Source: Bacteroides stercorirosoris (lineage in GTDB: Bacteria > Bacteroidota > Bacteroidia > Bacteroidales > Bacteroidaceae). Taken from it: 64,000 nucleotides of DNA. The stretch spans positions 248,001-312,000 of the forward strand of contig NZ_FQZN01000002.1 of assembly GCF_900142015.1 (NCBI RefSeq), read 5' to 3'. The notes beneath the pieces were generated by a model. That model did no database searches. It saw nothing but the letters and a program-made list of their open reading frames with translations, and was not told where the DNA came from. Position numbers and translations under genes: made by a program. Shown here in pieces: positions 45,807 through 54,135 of the stretch (the first letter of the stretch is position 1; each line of letters opens with the position of its first letter).

Positions 45807-48497
45807 ATGAGTATGAAACTGGATTTAGGAAAGCTGTTTTTCCTTATTTTACTACTGACCCTCTCTGCCATGACCGCCCTGGCAGGCAACATCAAAGGAA
45901 CCGTTCTCGACAAGCAAACCCGGGAGCCGCTGACCGGAGCCACCGTGCAGATCACCGGAACTGCACAAGGCGCTGTGGCTGACATTGACGGCAACTACCT
46001 CCTGGAAGTGAAGAACGGAACGTACACCGTAACCGTGAGATATATAGGATATAAAGACATCCTGCTGAACAGTGTAAAGGTACAGAGTGAAACAATGCTG
46101 AACTTCGAGATGGAAAGTGACGCACAGGCTCTCGGCGAAGTCTCCGTAGTGGCCAAGAAGAACCTGGAAGGTGAACGTGCCCTGCAAATGGAACGGCAGA
46201 AAGCCACCCTCGCCATCGAAAATCTCGGAGCTAAAGAAATGAGTATCAAAGGTATCAGCAATGTGGAGGAAGGCGTGAAGAAGATAACAGGTATCTCCAT
46301 CGCCAGTGCCGGACAACTGATTGTGCGCGGACTGGGCGACCGCTACAGCACCACTACTCTGAACGGGCTTCCCATCGCCTCCCCCAACCCGGACAACAAA
46401 CTGATCCCGCTGGACATCTTCCCCGCCTCCACCGTGCAGAACATCACCGTGAGCAAAGTATATGATGCAGGTTCCTTTGCCGACTATTCGGGAGCGCACA
46501 TCGACATCAGTACCAAGGAGAATGTAGGCAGTGATTTCTTCACCGTCAGCTTCAATGCAGGAGGCAAGTTCAATACACTTGGAAAAGATTTCTACCAGAT
46601 GGACCGTGACGGCTCACTCTTCAAAACGCCCTCGCTGGACCGGAAACTAACGGATATGTCGCTCACCGACTTTGAAGAATACGCCCGCAGCAACCGCCTC
46701 TTCAACACCAGCTTCCAGGTGAGCAAGAAAACCTCCTTGCCCGAATTCGGCGGAAACATCGGTTTCGGCAAGCGCTTCGACATCGGTGGAAACGAACTCA
46801 GTCTCCTGGCATCCGTAGGCGTAAGCAACGACCTGCAAACCATGAACGACGCTTCGATAAGAACACTGGAAGCCACCGGAAATACCCTGAACGAATTCAC
46901 CTACGACAGCTACTCCAACGAATTGAAAATAGCCGCACTCGGCAACCTGGGTTATAGCTTCCGCACAACGGACCGCATCGGCTACACCTTCTTCTATGCA
47001 CGCAATGCCATCGACACTTATATGCATCGCGAAGGTATGGACTACGAAGACCACAACCTGATAGGCAGCAACAACGTGACGCACATCTACAGCCTGCAAA
47101 ACCACCAGGTGAACGGCAAGCACCACTTCGGTCGCCAATGGGATGTGAACTGGAGCGGCTCGTACAGCAAGACAGCCAGTGACGAGCCCGACCGCCGGCA
47201 AGTGATGTATATCCGTGAAGACGACCAGGTCAAACTCTTCAAACTGAACCGCCAGGAAACCATGCGTTACTTCGGCGAGTTGAACGAAGACGAGTGGGTG
47301 GGCGACTTCACCGCCAGCTACCGCTTCGGCGACAACAACAAGTTGCAGGCCGGGTTCACCTACAAGGACAAGAACCGCGACTATATGGGCACACGCTTCT
47401 ACTACAACCTGAACAAGCTGAACCCCACTATCACCGATATTTACGATACGGACGCCTTCCTCAACATGGAGAACGTAACGAACGGTTCCATCACCATAGA
47501 CCGCAAAATGCAACCCAAAGACAGCTATACGGCAGGTAACAATATCTATGCAGGCTACATCTCCGCCGAATATTATCCGGTAGCCCCTTTACTGGTAAAC
47601 CTGGGAGTACGTTATGAAGTCAGCAAGCAGTGGGTAGACTACTTCACCGACGGCGGAAAGGCCGGACGCAGCGAACTGAACAAGAATGACCTCTTTCCGG
47701 CACTGAACATGAAATACCAGATGAACGAAAAGAACAGTCTGCGCTTCGCCTTCTCCCGCACCGTGACGCGGCCTTCGTTCATCGAAATGGCACCGTTCCT
47801 CTACCAGGAGTCCTACGGTTCGGCACAGATCCGCGGTAATGCAGACTTGCAGAATGGTTACAATTATAACATCGACCTGCGCTATGAACTGTTCAGACAG
47901 AACGGGGATATGCTCTCCATCACAGGCTATTACAAGCATCTGAAAGCCCCGATAGAACGCGTGCAGACATTGGCAGGCGGTTCTGCCGTCCACTCCTTCC
48001 GCAATGCGGACGACGGTATGGCTACGGGTGTGGAGATAGAATTCCGCAAAGAAATAGTGAAAGACCTGCGTTTCGGCATCAACGGCTCTTACATGTACAC
48101 CAACGTGAAACTGCCCGAAGGCGGTGCCTACACCAACAGCCAACGTGCCTTGCAGGGAGCGTCGCCCTATCTGGCGAATGCAGACCTCACCTACTCACCA
48201 AATTTTAGCGAAGAACGACAGCTCAGCGTTGCCCTGCTCTACAACCTGCAAGGCCCGCGCATCCATTCCGTAGGTATCTCCGGACTGGGAGACATCAAGC
48301 AACAGCCGGTACATACGCTGAACTTCACAGGCAGTTACCGCTTCAACAAACGCCTCACGGTGAAGTTGCAAGTCAACGACCTGCTGAACCAGGACATCCT
48401 TTTCAAACAGGAAGCGCCCACCACCGGAGAGAAGGTGGAAGTGGAACGTTTCAGGAAAGGTACAGGATTTGAAGTCGGTTTCAGCTACAACCTGTAA
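45807..48497 (+). CDS. TonB-dependent outer-membrane receptor with carboxypeptidase-like N-domain
   Basis: An 896-residue protein: signal peptide to about residue 27, a carboxypeptidase-regulatory-like domain (28-110, GNIKGTVLDKQTREPLTGATV), a plug domain (about 125-240, with LIVRGLGDRYSTTTLNGLPI and ITVSKVYDAGSFADYSGAHIDIST), then a 22-strand barrel ending in FEVGFSYNL. It is not SusC-like: it is shorter, and the partner is a beta-helix lipoprotein, not SusD. Such receptor-lipoprotein pairs recur in Bacteroidetes; their ligand is not established here. A Pho-box-like site upstream hints at phosphate. The start is at 45807 or the second ATG at 45813. Confidence 0.9.
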   Translation: MSMKLDLGKLFFLILLLTLSAMTALAGNIKGTVLDKQTREPLTGATVQITGTAQGAVADIDGNYLLEVKNGTYTVTVRYIGYKDILLNSVKVQSETMLNFEMESDAQALGEVSVVAKKNLEGERALQMERQKATLAIENLGAKEMSIKGISNVEEGVKKITGISIASAGQLIVRGLGDRYSTTTLNGLPIASPNPDNKLIPLDIFPASTVQNITVSKVYDAGSFADYSGAHIDISTKENVGSDFFTVSFNAGGKFNTLGKDFYQMDRDGSLFKTPSLDRKLTDMSLTDFEEYARSNRLFNTSFQVSKKTSLPEFGGNIGFGKRFDIGGNELSLLASVGVSNDLQTMNDASIRTLEATGNTLNEFTYDSYSNELKIAALGNLGYSFRTTDRIGYTFFYARNAIDTYMHREGMDYEDHNLIGSNNVTHIYSLQNHQVNGKHHFGRQWDVNWSGSYSKTASDEPDRRQVMYIREDDQVKLFKLNRQETMRYFGELNEDEWVGDFTASYRFGDNNKLQAGFTYKDKNRDYMGTRFYYNLNKLNPTITDIYDTDAFLNMENVTNGSITIDRKMQPKDSYTAGNNIYAGYISAEYYPVAPLLVNLGVRYEVSKQWVDYFTDGGKAGRSELNKNDLFPALNMKYQMNEKNSLRFAFSRTVTRPSFIEMAPFLYQESYGSAQIRGNADLQNGYNYNIDLRYELFRQNGDMLSITGYYKHLKAPIERVQTLAGGSAVHSFRNADDGMATGVEIEFRKEIVKDLRFGINGSYMYTNVKLPEGGAYTNSQRALQGASPYLANADLTYSPNFSEERQLSVALLYNLQGPRIHSVGISGLGDIKQQPVHTLNFTGSYRFNKRLTVKLQVNDLLNQDILFKQEAPTTGEKVEVERFRKGTGFEVGFSYNL

Positions 48498-48570
48498 AAA
48501 ATCACCAAAACCCGGACAGACTAACAACAATCATATTATTTCTTATTTTATCATTTCAAACAATTAAATT

Positions 48571-49800
48571 ATGAGAACAATTAATTTGAAATTCATGAGT
48601 CTCGCCCTTGCGGCAAGCCTGACCTTATTCACCGCGTGTACCGATAACGAGCCCGACACTGGCGGCGGCGGTGAAGACAACAAGTATGAACTGACGAAAG
48701 ACATCGAAAGCAATACGGAACTGGAAGCAGGAAAGACCTATACGCTGAGCGGCGGCATACACATAAAGAACGGCGCCACCCTGAAAATCCCCGCAGGCGT
48801 CACCATCGTTGCCAAACATGACGACGTAGTGGACTACATCCTCGTAGAACAAGGCGCCAAGATTGATGCCCAGGGAACCGCCAGCAGTCCCATCATCATG
48901 ACTTCTGAAAAGAAAGAACCGGGCGCCTGGGGTGGTATCCACCTCTGCGGATATGCGCACACCAATGCCGAAGGCGGAACAGGCAGTTCCGAAATAGGCG
49001 GCGCAACTTATGGCGGCAACAATGATGCCGACAACTCCGGTACGTTGCGCTACGTCCGCGTAGAATACACCGGCTATGCCTTCGATGAAGAGCACGAGGC
49101 CAATGGCATCACCTTCTACGGCGTAGGTAGCGGCACAACGGTGGAATACTGCCAGGCCTACATGGGTTCGGACGACGGCTTCGAATTCTTTGGCGGCTCC
49201 GTAAACGTGAAGTATCTGGTGGCTACCGACTGTAGCGACGACTCCTTCGACTGGACCGAAGGATGGAACGGCAAAGCCCAGTTCCTCGTTGCCTACCAGG
49301 AAGCAGCCGAAACACTGGGATACGATTGCGACTGCCTGCTGGAGTGCGACAATAACGGCAAAAGCTTCGGCGCAACCCCAGTGGCACACCCCATCCTTGC
49401 CAACCTGACATTGATAGGCAACGGCGGTAGCAAACAAGGTGTACGCCTGCGTGCCGGAACCCAGGTGGAACTTTACAACACGCTCATCACCGGCAAAGGA
49501 TTACCTCTGAGCGTAGAGACTGTCGAAACAGAGAACGCCCTGAAAGACGGCATCTCCAAAATAGAATATGTAGCCATCAGCGGAACAATCTCTTCCAAAG
49601 AAGGCATCTATACCAACCATATGTTTACAACTGCAACAGGCAATCTTGCTTCACAAACCTTCACCTGGGAGAACCTCTACGAAGGTACGCTCGATGGCGG
49701 CAAGGACCTCAGCGCCGACAGTTTCTTCACCAAAGCCGAATACAAAGGTGCAGTGAAGGCAGGCGACACCTGGACCAGCGGTAACTGGCTGAAACAATAA
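48571..49800 (+). CDS. Surface lipoprotein with right-handed beta-helix fold
   Basis: A 409-residue protein beginning with a lipoprotein signal (ALAASLTLFTAC; Cys23 lipidated) followed by an acidic, glycine-rich linker (TDNEPDTGGGGED). The rest carries repeats of the beta-helix type: GGIHIKNGATLKIPAGVTI, VEQGAKIDAQGTASSPIIM, EPGAWGGIHLCGYA, GTLRYVRVEYTGYAF and DDGFEFFGGSVNVKYLVATDCSDDSFDWTEGW. It is 73 bases after the TonB-dependent receptor and should be its surface partner. Aspartate- and glycine-rich loops could bind metal or substrate. Ligand unknown. Confidence 0.85.
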   Translation: MRTINLKFMSLALAASLTLFTACTDNEPDTGGGGEDNKYELTKDIESNTELEAGKTYTLSGGIHIKNGATLKIPAGVTIVAKHDDVVDYILVEQGAKIDAQGTASSPIIMTSEKKEPGAWGGIHLCGYAHTNAEGGTGSSEIGGATYGGNNDADNSGTLRYVRVEYTGYAFDEEHEANGITFYGVGSGTTVEYCQAYMGSDDGFEFFGGSVNVKYLVATDCSDDSFDWTEGWNGKAQFLVAYQEAAETLGYDCDCLLECDNNGKSFGATPVAHPILANLTLIGNGGSKQGVRLRAGTQVELYNTLITGKGLPLSVETVETENALKDGISKIEYVAISGTISSKEGIYTNHMFTTATGNLASQTFTWENLYEGTLDGGKDLSADSFFTKAEYKGAVKAGDTWTSGNWLKQ

Positions 49801-49849
49801 TACACAGGAAACACACATCACTCGAAGCAAAAATAGCTTCTACAGCAGC

Positions 49850-49885
49850 AACGCCGGGCAGGTTCAGGGGAACCGCCCGGCGTTT
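49850..49885 (+). terminator. Terminator of the receptor-lipoprotein operon
   Basis: AACGCCGGGC (49850-49859) pairs with GCCCGGCGTT, extended inside by GGTTC/GAACC, with a short T run. It lies 50 bases after the lipoprotein stop and just before the convergent HU-like gene. Confidence 0.75.
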
Positions 49886-49901
49886 GCGCGTATAGAGCTT
49901 G

Positions 49902-50336
49902 TCACTCTTTCTCTTTCTTCTTCTGTTCCTTCTTCAACTCCCGCACCTGGAAGCTGAACAAATCCAAATTCTTATAGATACGCTTCACAAAGCTGCCCGC
50001 TGCCTTAAAGCAAATGCGCGATATACGCACTTTGTCCGCTGTGCAGTCCTCCACCCGTTCCACAGGTTCGCTGGTGATGGCGGGAAAGAAGTTACCCAAT
50101 CCACGGATGTTCACCGTACGCCCGCTGGCAAGGAAGTCGGCTATGATGTCCGGCAACTGTACCAACACGGACTGCGCATCGCCCACCTGCAACGAACTGA
50201 TTTCGGCCAGTCGTTTCGCAATCTCCTCGTTGCTCACCGGCTCCGGTTGCAGCACCTTCGAAGCGGCATAGTAGCGCACCACTGCTTTGCCCTTACTCTT
50301 GTCCACCTTCTTGCGGACTACATAATTCATTGTCAT
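49902..50336 (-). CDS. HU-like DNA-binding protein (HU-HIG type)
   Basis: A 144-residue protein with the Bacteroidetes HU-like layout: N-terminal NYVVRKKVDKSKGKAVVRYYAASK, the HU core EEIAKRLAEISSLQVGDAQSVLVQLPDIIADFLASGRTVNIRGLGNFFPAI, and a Lys/Glu-rich tail (RELKKEQKKKEKE). The family binds DNA and is often involved in genome architecture or regulation in Bacteroides. Translation may begin at the second ATG (50330). The 341-base gap upstream (50337-50677) contains a promoter and a five-unit repeat array, suggesting tight control. Confidence 0.9.
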   Translation of the reverse strand: MTMNYVVRKKVDKSKGKAVVRYYAASKVLQPEPVSNEEIAKRLAEISSLQVGDAQSVLVQLPDIIADFLASGRTVNIRGLGNFFPAITSEPVERVEDCTADKVRISRICFKAAGSFVKRIYKNLDLFSFQVRELKKEQKKKEKE

Positions 50337-50474
50337 GTCTTTCTTCTCTTTCTTTATTATTAGTTTATTATCAATGTTTTATGCCACACGCACCTATACT
50401 TAGCATCCATCATACCTATACTTTATTGTTCACGCATAAGGACTGAGCACACATCACTTTAGGACTGAGTATCG

Positions 50475-50589
50475 AAAACACCCGGATGTTTTACCCTAAA
50501 ACATGGGGATGTTTTCACCCAAAACACCCGGATGTTTTACCCCAAAACATGGGGATGTTTTCGGAGAAAAGATGGGGATGTTATGACCT
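50475..50589. repeat. Five 23-bp palindromic tandem repeats upstream of the HU-like gene
   Basis: Units begin at 50475, 50498, 50521, 50544 and 50567, an exact 23-base period. Units 2 and 4 contain AAAACATGGGGATGTTTT, a dyad with AAAACAT/ATGTTTT arms; units 1 and 3 contain AAAACACCCGGATGTTTT; unit 5 is a variant. The alternation makes a 46-base higher repeat. It lies in the presumed leader of the HU-like gene and can act as operators or as a chain of RNA hairpins. Confidence 0.9.
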
Positions 50590-50603
50590 TTCAAAGTAGG
50601 ACT

Positions 50604-50635
50604 CAAAGGTACTAAGTCCTAATGAGAAATGCAAT
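50604..50635 (-). promoter_or_regulatory. Candidate promoter of the HU-like gene
   Basis: On the minus strand ATTG (50632-50635), 20 bases, and TACCTTTG (50604-50611) match the Bacteroides promoter. An inverted repeat AGGACT/AGTCCT (50598-50620) brackets the -7. Transcription would start near 50597 and run through the 23-bp array, giving a leader of about 260 bases. Confidence 0.55.
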
Positions 50636-50677
50636 GAATAGGTATGCTTTGTGAGATGAAGATATAACACAAATCAT

Positions 50678-51937
50678 TTAGTCCTTCAGGATTGTCTTTC
50701 GGAAATCATCTCCGGATGGTGACTGGAACACATGCAGGTCGAATTCGGAAATAATAGCCAGTAGGTGGTCAAAGACGTCGGACTGCAAATCCTCGTAAGG
50801 TATCCAGGATGTGGTAGCGGAGAAGAAATAAAGTTCCAATGGGATACCATGATCGGTAGGCTGGAGCTGGCGCACCATGCAAGTCATATCATGGTTTACA
50901 CCCGGATGACTCTTCAGGTAGCAGTTCAGATAAGCACGGAAGACACCGAGATTTGTCTGACGGCGACCGTTCACAAGGATGGAGTTATCAATGTGATGCT
51001 CCTGGTTATACTCTTTTATCACTTCTTCCGTCTGCTCCACATAGTCCGTCAGGAGTTGTATCTTGCGATATTTAGCCAGCATTTCGGGAGTGCAGAACTT
51101 CACGCTGTTCATGTCGATGTTGATGGAACGTTTGATACGGCGTCCGCCACTCTCCTGCATGCCGCGCCAGTTCTGGAAAGAGTCGCTCACCAACAGATAG
51201 GGAGGAATGGTAGTGATGGTCTTATCGAAATTGCGTATCTTCACCGTGTTCAGTGACACTTCTATCACATCACCATCCGCACCATACTTGGGCATGGTAA
51301 TCCAGTCGCCCACTCTCAGCATATTGTTAGCAGAGAGTTGCACACCGGAGACGAAGCCCATGATACTGTCCTTGAATACCAACATCAGCACAGCCGCCGA
51401 AGCTCCCAGGCCGGTGAGCAATACACCGGGCGAACGGTCTATCAGTATGCTGACAACGATGATGCCGCCAATAAAATAAATAATGACCTGTGCCGTCTGC
51501 AAAAATCCTTTCAGAGGGCGGTCACGGAACTGTTCCTTCTCACTGTAAACGGTATAAACTGCCGTAAGCAGAGCGCTGATAAAGCTGAGGAACATGATAA
51601 TGATGAAGATAAGGCAGAAGCGCTGGATAAGCGCAAGCGTCGCCGAATCTGCATCGGAGAATGCCAGAGGAATCAGGATATAAACAAGAATAGGCGCCAC
51701 CATGCGGCTGAGATGCACCATAACCTTACGGTCGAAAACGATGTCATCCCACGTGGCCTTGGTTTGTTTTACCAGACGCGAAACGACTTTCAGCAAGATG
51801 TTCCGACAAACAGCGTCGGCCAGATAAGCTACAAGGAGTACTCCCAGAAAAGCTATAAATTGATCTAACTGGTCGGCCAATGACTGGCTGAAACCTAATG
51901 TTTGAAGTCCTTCATTGATTTGTTGTACAATGCTCAT
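50678..51937 (-). CDS. MscS-family mechanosensitive ion channel
   Basis: A 419-residue inner-membrane protein. Four N-terminal helices precede the MscS pore helix (about 165-195, LLTGLGASAAVLMLVFKDSIMGFVSGV) and the beta domain (NMLRVGDWITMPKYGADGDVIEVSLNTVKIRNFDKTITTIPPYLLVSDSFQNW). The size and C-terminal domain fit the YnaI/YbdG-like class. It opens on membrane tension to release solutes. It lies 27 bases after the DUF4435 gene, in a likely operon with that and the ATPase. Confidence 0.93.
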   Translation of the reverse strand: MSIVQQINEGLQTLGFSQSLADQLDQFIAFLGVLLVAYLADAVCRNILLKVVSRLVKQTKATWDDIVFDRKVMVHLSRMVAPILVYILIPLAFSDADSATLALIQRFCLIFIIIMFLSFISALLTAVYTVYSEKEQFRDRPLKGFLQTAQVIIYFIGGIIVVSILIDRSPGVLLTGLGASAAVLMLVFKDSIMGFVSGVQLSANNMLRVGDWITMPKYGADGDVIEVSLNTVKIRNFDKTITTIPPYLLVSDSFQNWRGMQESGGRRIKRSINIDMNSVKFCTPEMLAKYRKIQLLTDYVEQTEEVIKEYNQEHHIDNSILVNGRRQTNLGVFRAYLNCYLKSHPGVNHDMTCMVRQLQPTDHGIPLELYFFSATTSWIPYEDLQSDVFDHLLAIISEFDLHVFQSPSGDDFRKTILKD

Positions 51938-51964
51938 GATACTAAGGGTTTATTATTGAATTAT

Positions 51965-52966
51965 TCACTTCTCCCTTTCCAGGAAGTCTCTTATATCCTC
52001 TTTCAACCACTGATACAGGTAAAGGTTCTTGTAACCGCTGTTCTTTTTCAGCATCAGACTGACGTTGACCTGGCTGTTCTCATAGCTGGTCAGCTCGTTA
52101 TGGAATTGTACGTTGTGGGCGGCCAGGCGCTTGATTTCCTGTTCGCGCTCACGACGCAGCACGGTGCAGACGGGAATGAGAAGTTTCATCACAACGCTGT
52201 CCATGAGGTGGTGTCCCTGTATGTAGAGGTAAGCTGTATCAGGGTTCAGCCCCAGCCTGTCGAATTCCGCGGTCAGGCTATCCACAGGTTTTATATACTG
52301 CGGGAAGCGCTTACGCAGTTCGGAGAGTTTTGCCGAAACGGCACGTTGCACAGGTTCCAGCGTCCGTTCGGGGTGATGCACATTGACTTCTTGCAAGCGC
52401 GTGCAGGCGTTGAAGTCGTACATCGGAAAAGTAGACGTATCACGCCGGCGATAAAAGAAAACGTTCCACAGGAAAAGCGGATAGACAATCTGCGAATAGC
52501 TTTTCAGGAAAGCAGGGAAGTCTATCAGTTTACGGTCGTTCAACGTGGCTTGCACACATACTTCATGCAGGCTTTCGGCATAGCAATGGAAGTTCTCGAT
52601 GGCATAGGCATACGTCTGGAATATATAGGGACTACTGTTTATCTTATGGGAAACGCTCGTCTTGCCTTGCAACAGGAAATCGTAGTCACTGTCCACACAG
52701 GCTATCAGGCTTTTGCCCAGTTCGGCAGTGTTCAGCGTATTCATCAACACCATTTTCTTCCCTTTCGCAAGGGAAGTAGCCGAGGGCAGCATCACCTGGA
52801 AATAATATTCATCTGTCTCAAACTCCGCCAGCAACGTTCGCCAGAAAGCTACATCGTCGTAACTTTCCACATAAGCCACAATGCGCCGCCGGGCTTTCTT
52901 AGGATAAAGTTTGTTAGCAGCATTGAAGTAGGCGGAGGTAAGATTATGTTTTAAAGAAGTAGCCAC
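51965..52966 (-). CDS. DUF4435 protein with TOPRIM-like active-site motif
   Basis: A 333-residue protein with the DUF4435 pattern: Glu34 in AYVESYDDVAFWRTLL and the Asp92-x-Asp94 pair in IACVDSDYDFLLQG, followed by QTYAYAIENFHCYAESL. The E...DxD arrangement is that of TOPRIM nucleases of the OLD/AriB type. It is 4 bases downstream of an ATPase, matching the two-gene architecture of OLD-like and PARIS systems, where the ATPase senses a trigger and releases the nuclease. Whether this copy is a defence effector or has a housekeeping role is not known; the identity of the two subunits is clear, the function inferred. Confidence 0.85.
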   Translation of the reverse strand: MATSLKHNLTSAYFNAANKLYPKKARRRIVAYVESYDDVAFWRTLLAEFETDEYYFQVMLPSATSLAKGKKMVLMNTLNTAELGKSLIACVDSDYDFLLQGKTSVSHKINSSPYIFQTYAYAIENFHCYAESLHEVCVQATLNDRKLIDFPAFLKSYSQIVYPLFLWNVFFYRRRDTSTFPMYDFNACTRLQEVNVHHPERTLEPVQRAVSAKLSELRKRFPQYIKPVDSLTAEFDRLGLNPDTAYLYIQGHHLMDSVVMKLLIPVCTVLRREREQEIKRLAAHNVQFHNELTSYENSQVNVSLMLKKNSGYKNLYLYQWLKEDIRDFLEREK

Positions 52967-52970
52967 TTTT

Positions 52971-53801
52971 TTAGTTATTAGTTATAACTGAAGAAATTTC
53001 ATCAACCTCCGTCACCGCATCCAGCCAGCCTTCCATGATGACGGCGGGGGAATGGGTGGTAAGTATCAGTTGCACGTTGGGATTCAGTTCGCGTATCATG
53101 CTGATGAGCTTCTGTTGCCACTCGATGTGCAGGGAGGCTTCGGGCTCGTCCATGAAGAGGACGCAGTGGGCATCGTCGCGCACCAGTACGGTAAGGAGGA
53201 TGATAAGCATCTGTTTCTCACCGGAGGAAAGTTTATAAGGCAAAAGGCGTTCGCCATCCTGGTAGAAAATGATTTCGTTGCTGCGGCGGTCTATGGTCTT
53301 GCGGGTGTAGCTGAACAACTGGTCCATCATGTCCTGAAACTTCCGCTTGGGGATGGATAGGGAGGCGGCTTGCGCGCGCTGCTGTTCATCACCGGAAAGG
53401 AGTTCTATCATCTTGTTGCCGATGTTGACCTGATAGTCGAGGTAGCGGCGTTGCAGGAGGTAGAGTTGCCAGTCGAGTTCGGACTTGACATTCGGGTCGG
53501 CCATGCGGGCAGTGAAGTCGCCCATTATCAGGGGGCGGTCGTAACTGCGAATGACGTCATAAGGGATGTAAGTGGCATCGGGATGGTCGAAGGTGATACG
53601 TACCCCTTCTATCTCACCGTTCTTTATCTCGCCCGAAAGTTCTTCCAGATAGTGGACGGAACGGTTGAGGATGGTGGTCTTCCCTACTCCGTTGATGCCG
53701 GAAAGGATGTTGACATCGGGACGCAGATTCCACGCTATGTTATAACGGTCCCACAACCCGTGTATCTCGATTCGCTGGATGTAATTGGCTTGTTGTTCCA
53801 T
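52971..53801 (-). CDS. RecF/ABC-like AAA ATPase, partner of DUF4435
   Basis: A 276-residue ATPase. Walker A is SGINGVGKTTIL (35-42 core), the ABC signature KLSSGEKQMLIIL (about 195), Walker B CVLFMDEPEASLHIEWQ (about 220) and the H-loop LTTHSPAVIM. It lacks the long insertion of AriA and is shorter than most OLD ATPases (usually over 350 residues), so it is a compact version. It is first in an operon with the DUF4435 gene and MscS. It would dimerise in ATP and hold or trigger the TOPRIM partner. Confidence 0.88.
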   Translation of the reverse strand: MEQQANYIQRIEIHGLWDRYNIAWNLRPDVNILSGINGVGKTTILNRSVHYLEELSGEIKNGEIEGVRITFDHPDATYIPYDVIRSYDRPLIMGDFTARMADPNVKSELDWQLYLLQRRYLDYQVNIGNKMIELLSGDEQQRAQAASLSIPKRKFQDMMDQLFSYTRKTIDRRSNEIIFYQDGERLLPYKLSSGEKQMLIILLTVLVRDDAHCVLFMDEPEASLHIEWQQKLISMIRELNPNVQLILTTHSPAVIMEGWLDAVTEVDEISSVITNN

Positions 53802-53823
53802 AGTTCTTACTTTTAATTAGAAA

Positions 53824-53831
53824 CAAATATA
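53824..53831 (-). promoter_or_regulatory. -7 promoter element for the ATPase-DUF4435-MscS operon
   Basis: The minus strand reads TATATTTG, an exact TAnnTTTG match, 23 bases before the ATPase start codon. Confidence 0.6.
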
Positions 53832-53871
53832 CGTGATAATCTCTGATTTCCACGCCCTACGGATAGAAAAT

Positions 53872-54021
53872 TCACTCTTCGACAGGCAAATCTATGCAGA
53901 AGCGGGTACCATCCCTATAGGAGGTATCAAGATAAATGGAGCCGCCCAGACGGTTTCGTAAGACGACATTGGTAAAGGTTCCAGAGATACTATCAAAATA
54001 CAAAGTAATTGTGAGGATATA
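53872..54021 (-). pseudogene. Remnant of a histidine-kinase C-terminus
   Basis: The minus-strand frame ends in LGGSIYLDTSYRDGTRFCIDLPVEE, the end of an HATPase domain of the type seen in Bacteroides kinases. Upstream residues (SGTFTNVVLRNR) correspond to a decayed G2 box and the rest of the kinase is missing. No start codon or promoter is suited to it. It fills most of the 334-base gap 53802-54135 between the ATPase operon and the EamA gene. Confidence 0.6.
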
Positions 54022-54135
54022 CTTAACTGTAATAAGAAACCTCTCAATGACTTCACCGCAAGTATATAAAAGCCGAAAAGACTTCCTCGTTTCAAAAAAT
54101 AGTTGTTCTTTTGCATCCTCAAAAGCGAAAAGAAT

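Noticed and set aside
45807..49800. SusC/SusD pair
   Set aside because: The receptor lacks the SusC length and linker, and the lipoprotein is a beta-helix with no SusD motif.
50475..50589. Possible CRISPR array
   Set aside because: The 23-base units abut one another with no spacers and there are no cas genes; it is a tandem repeat.
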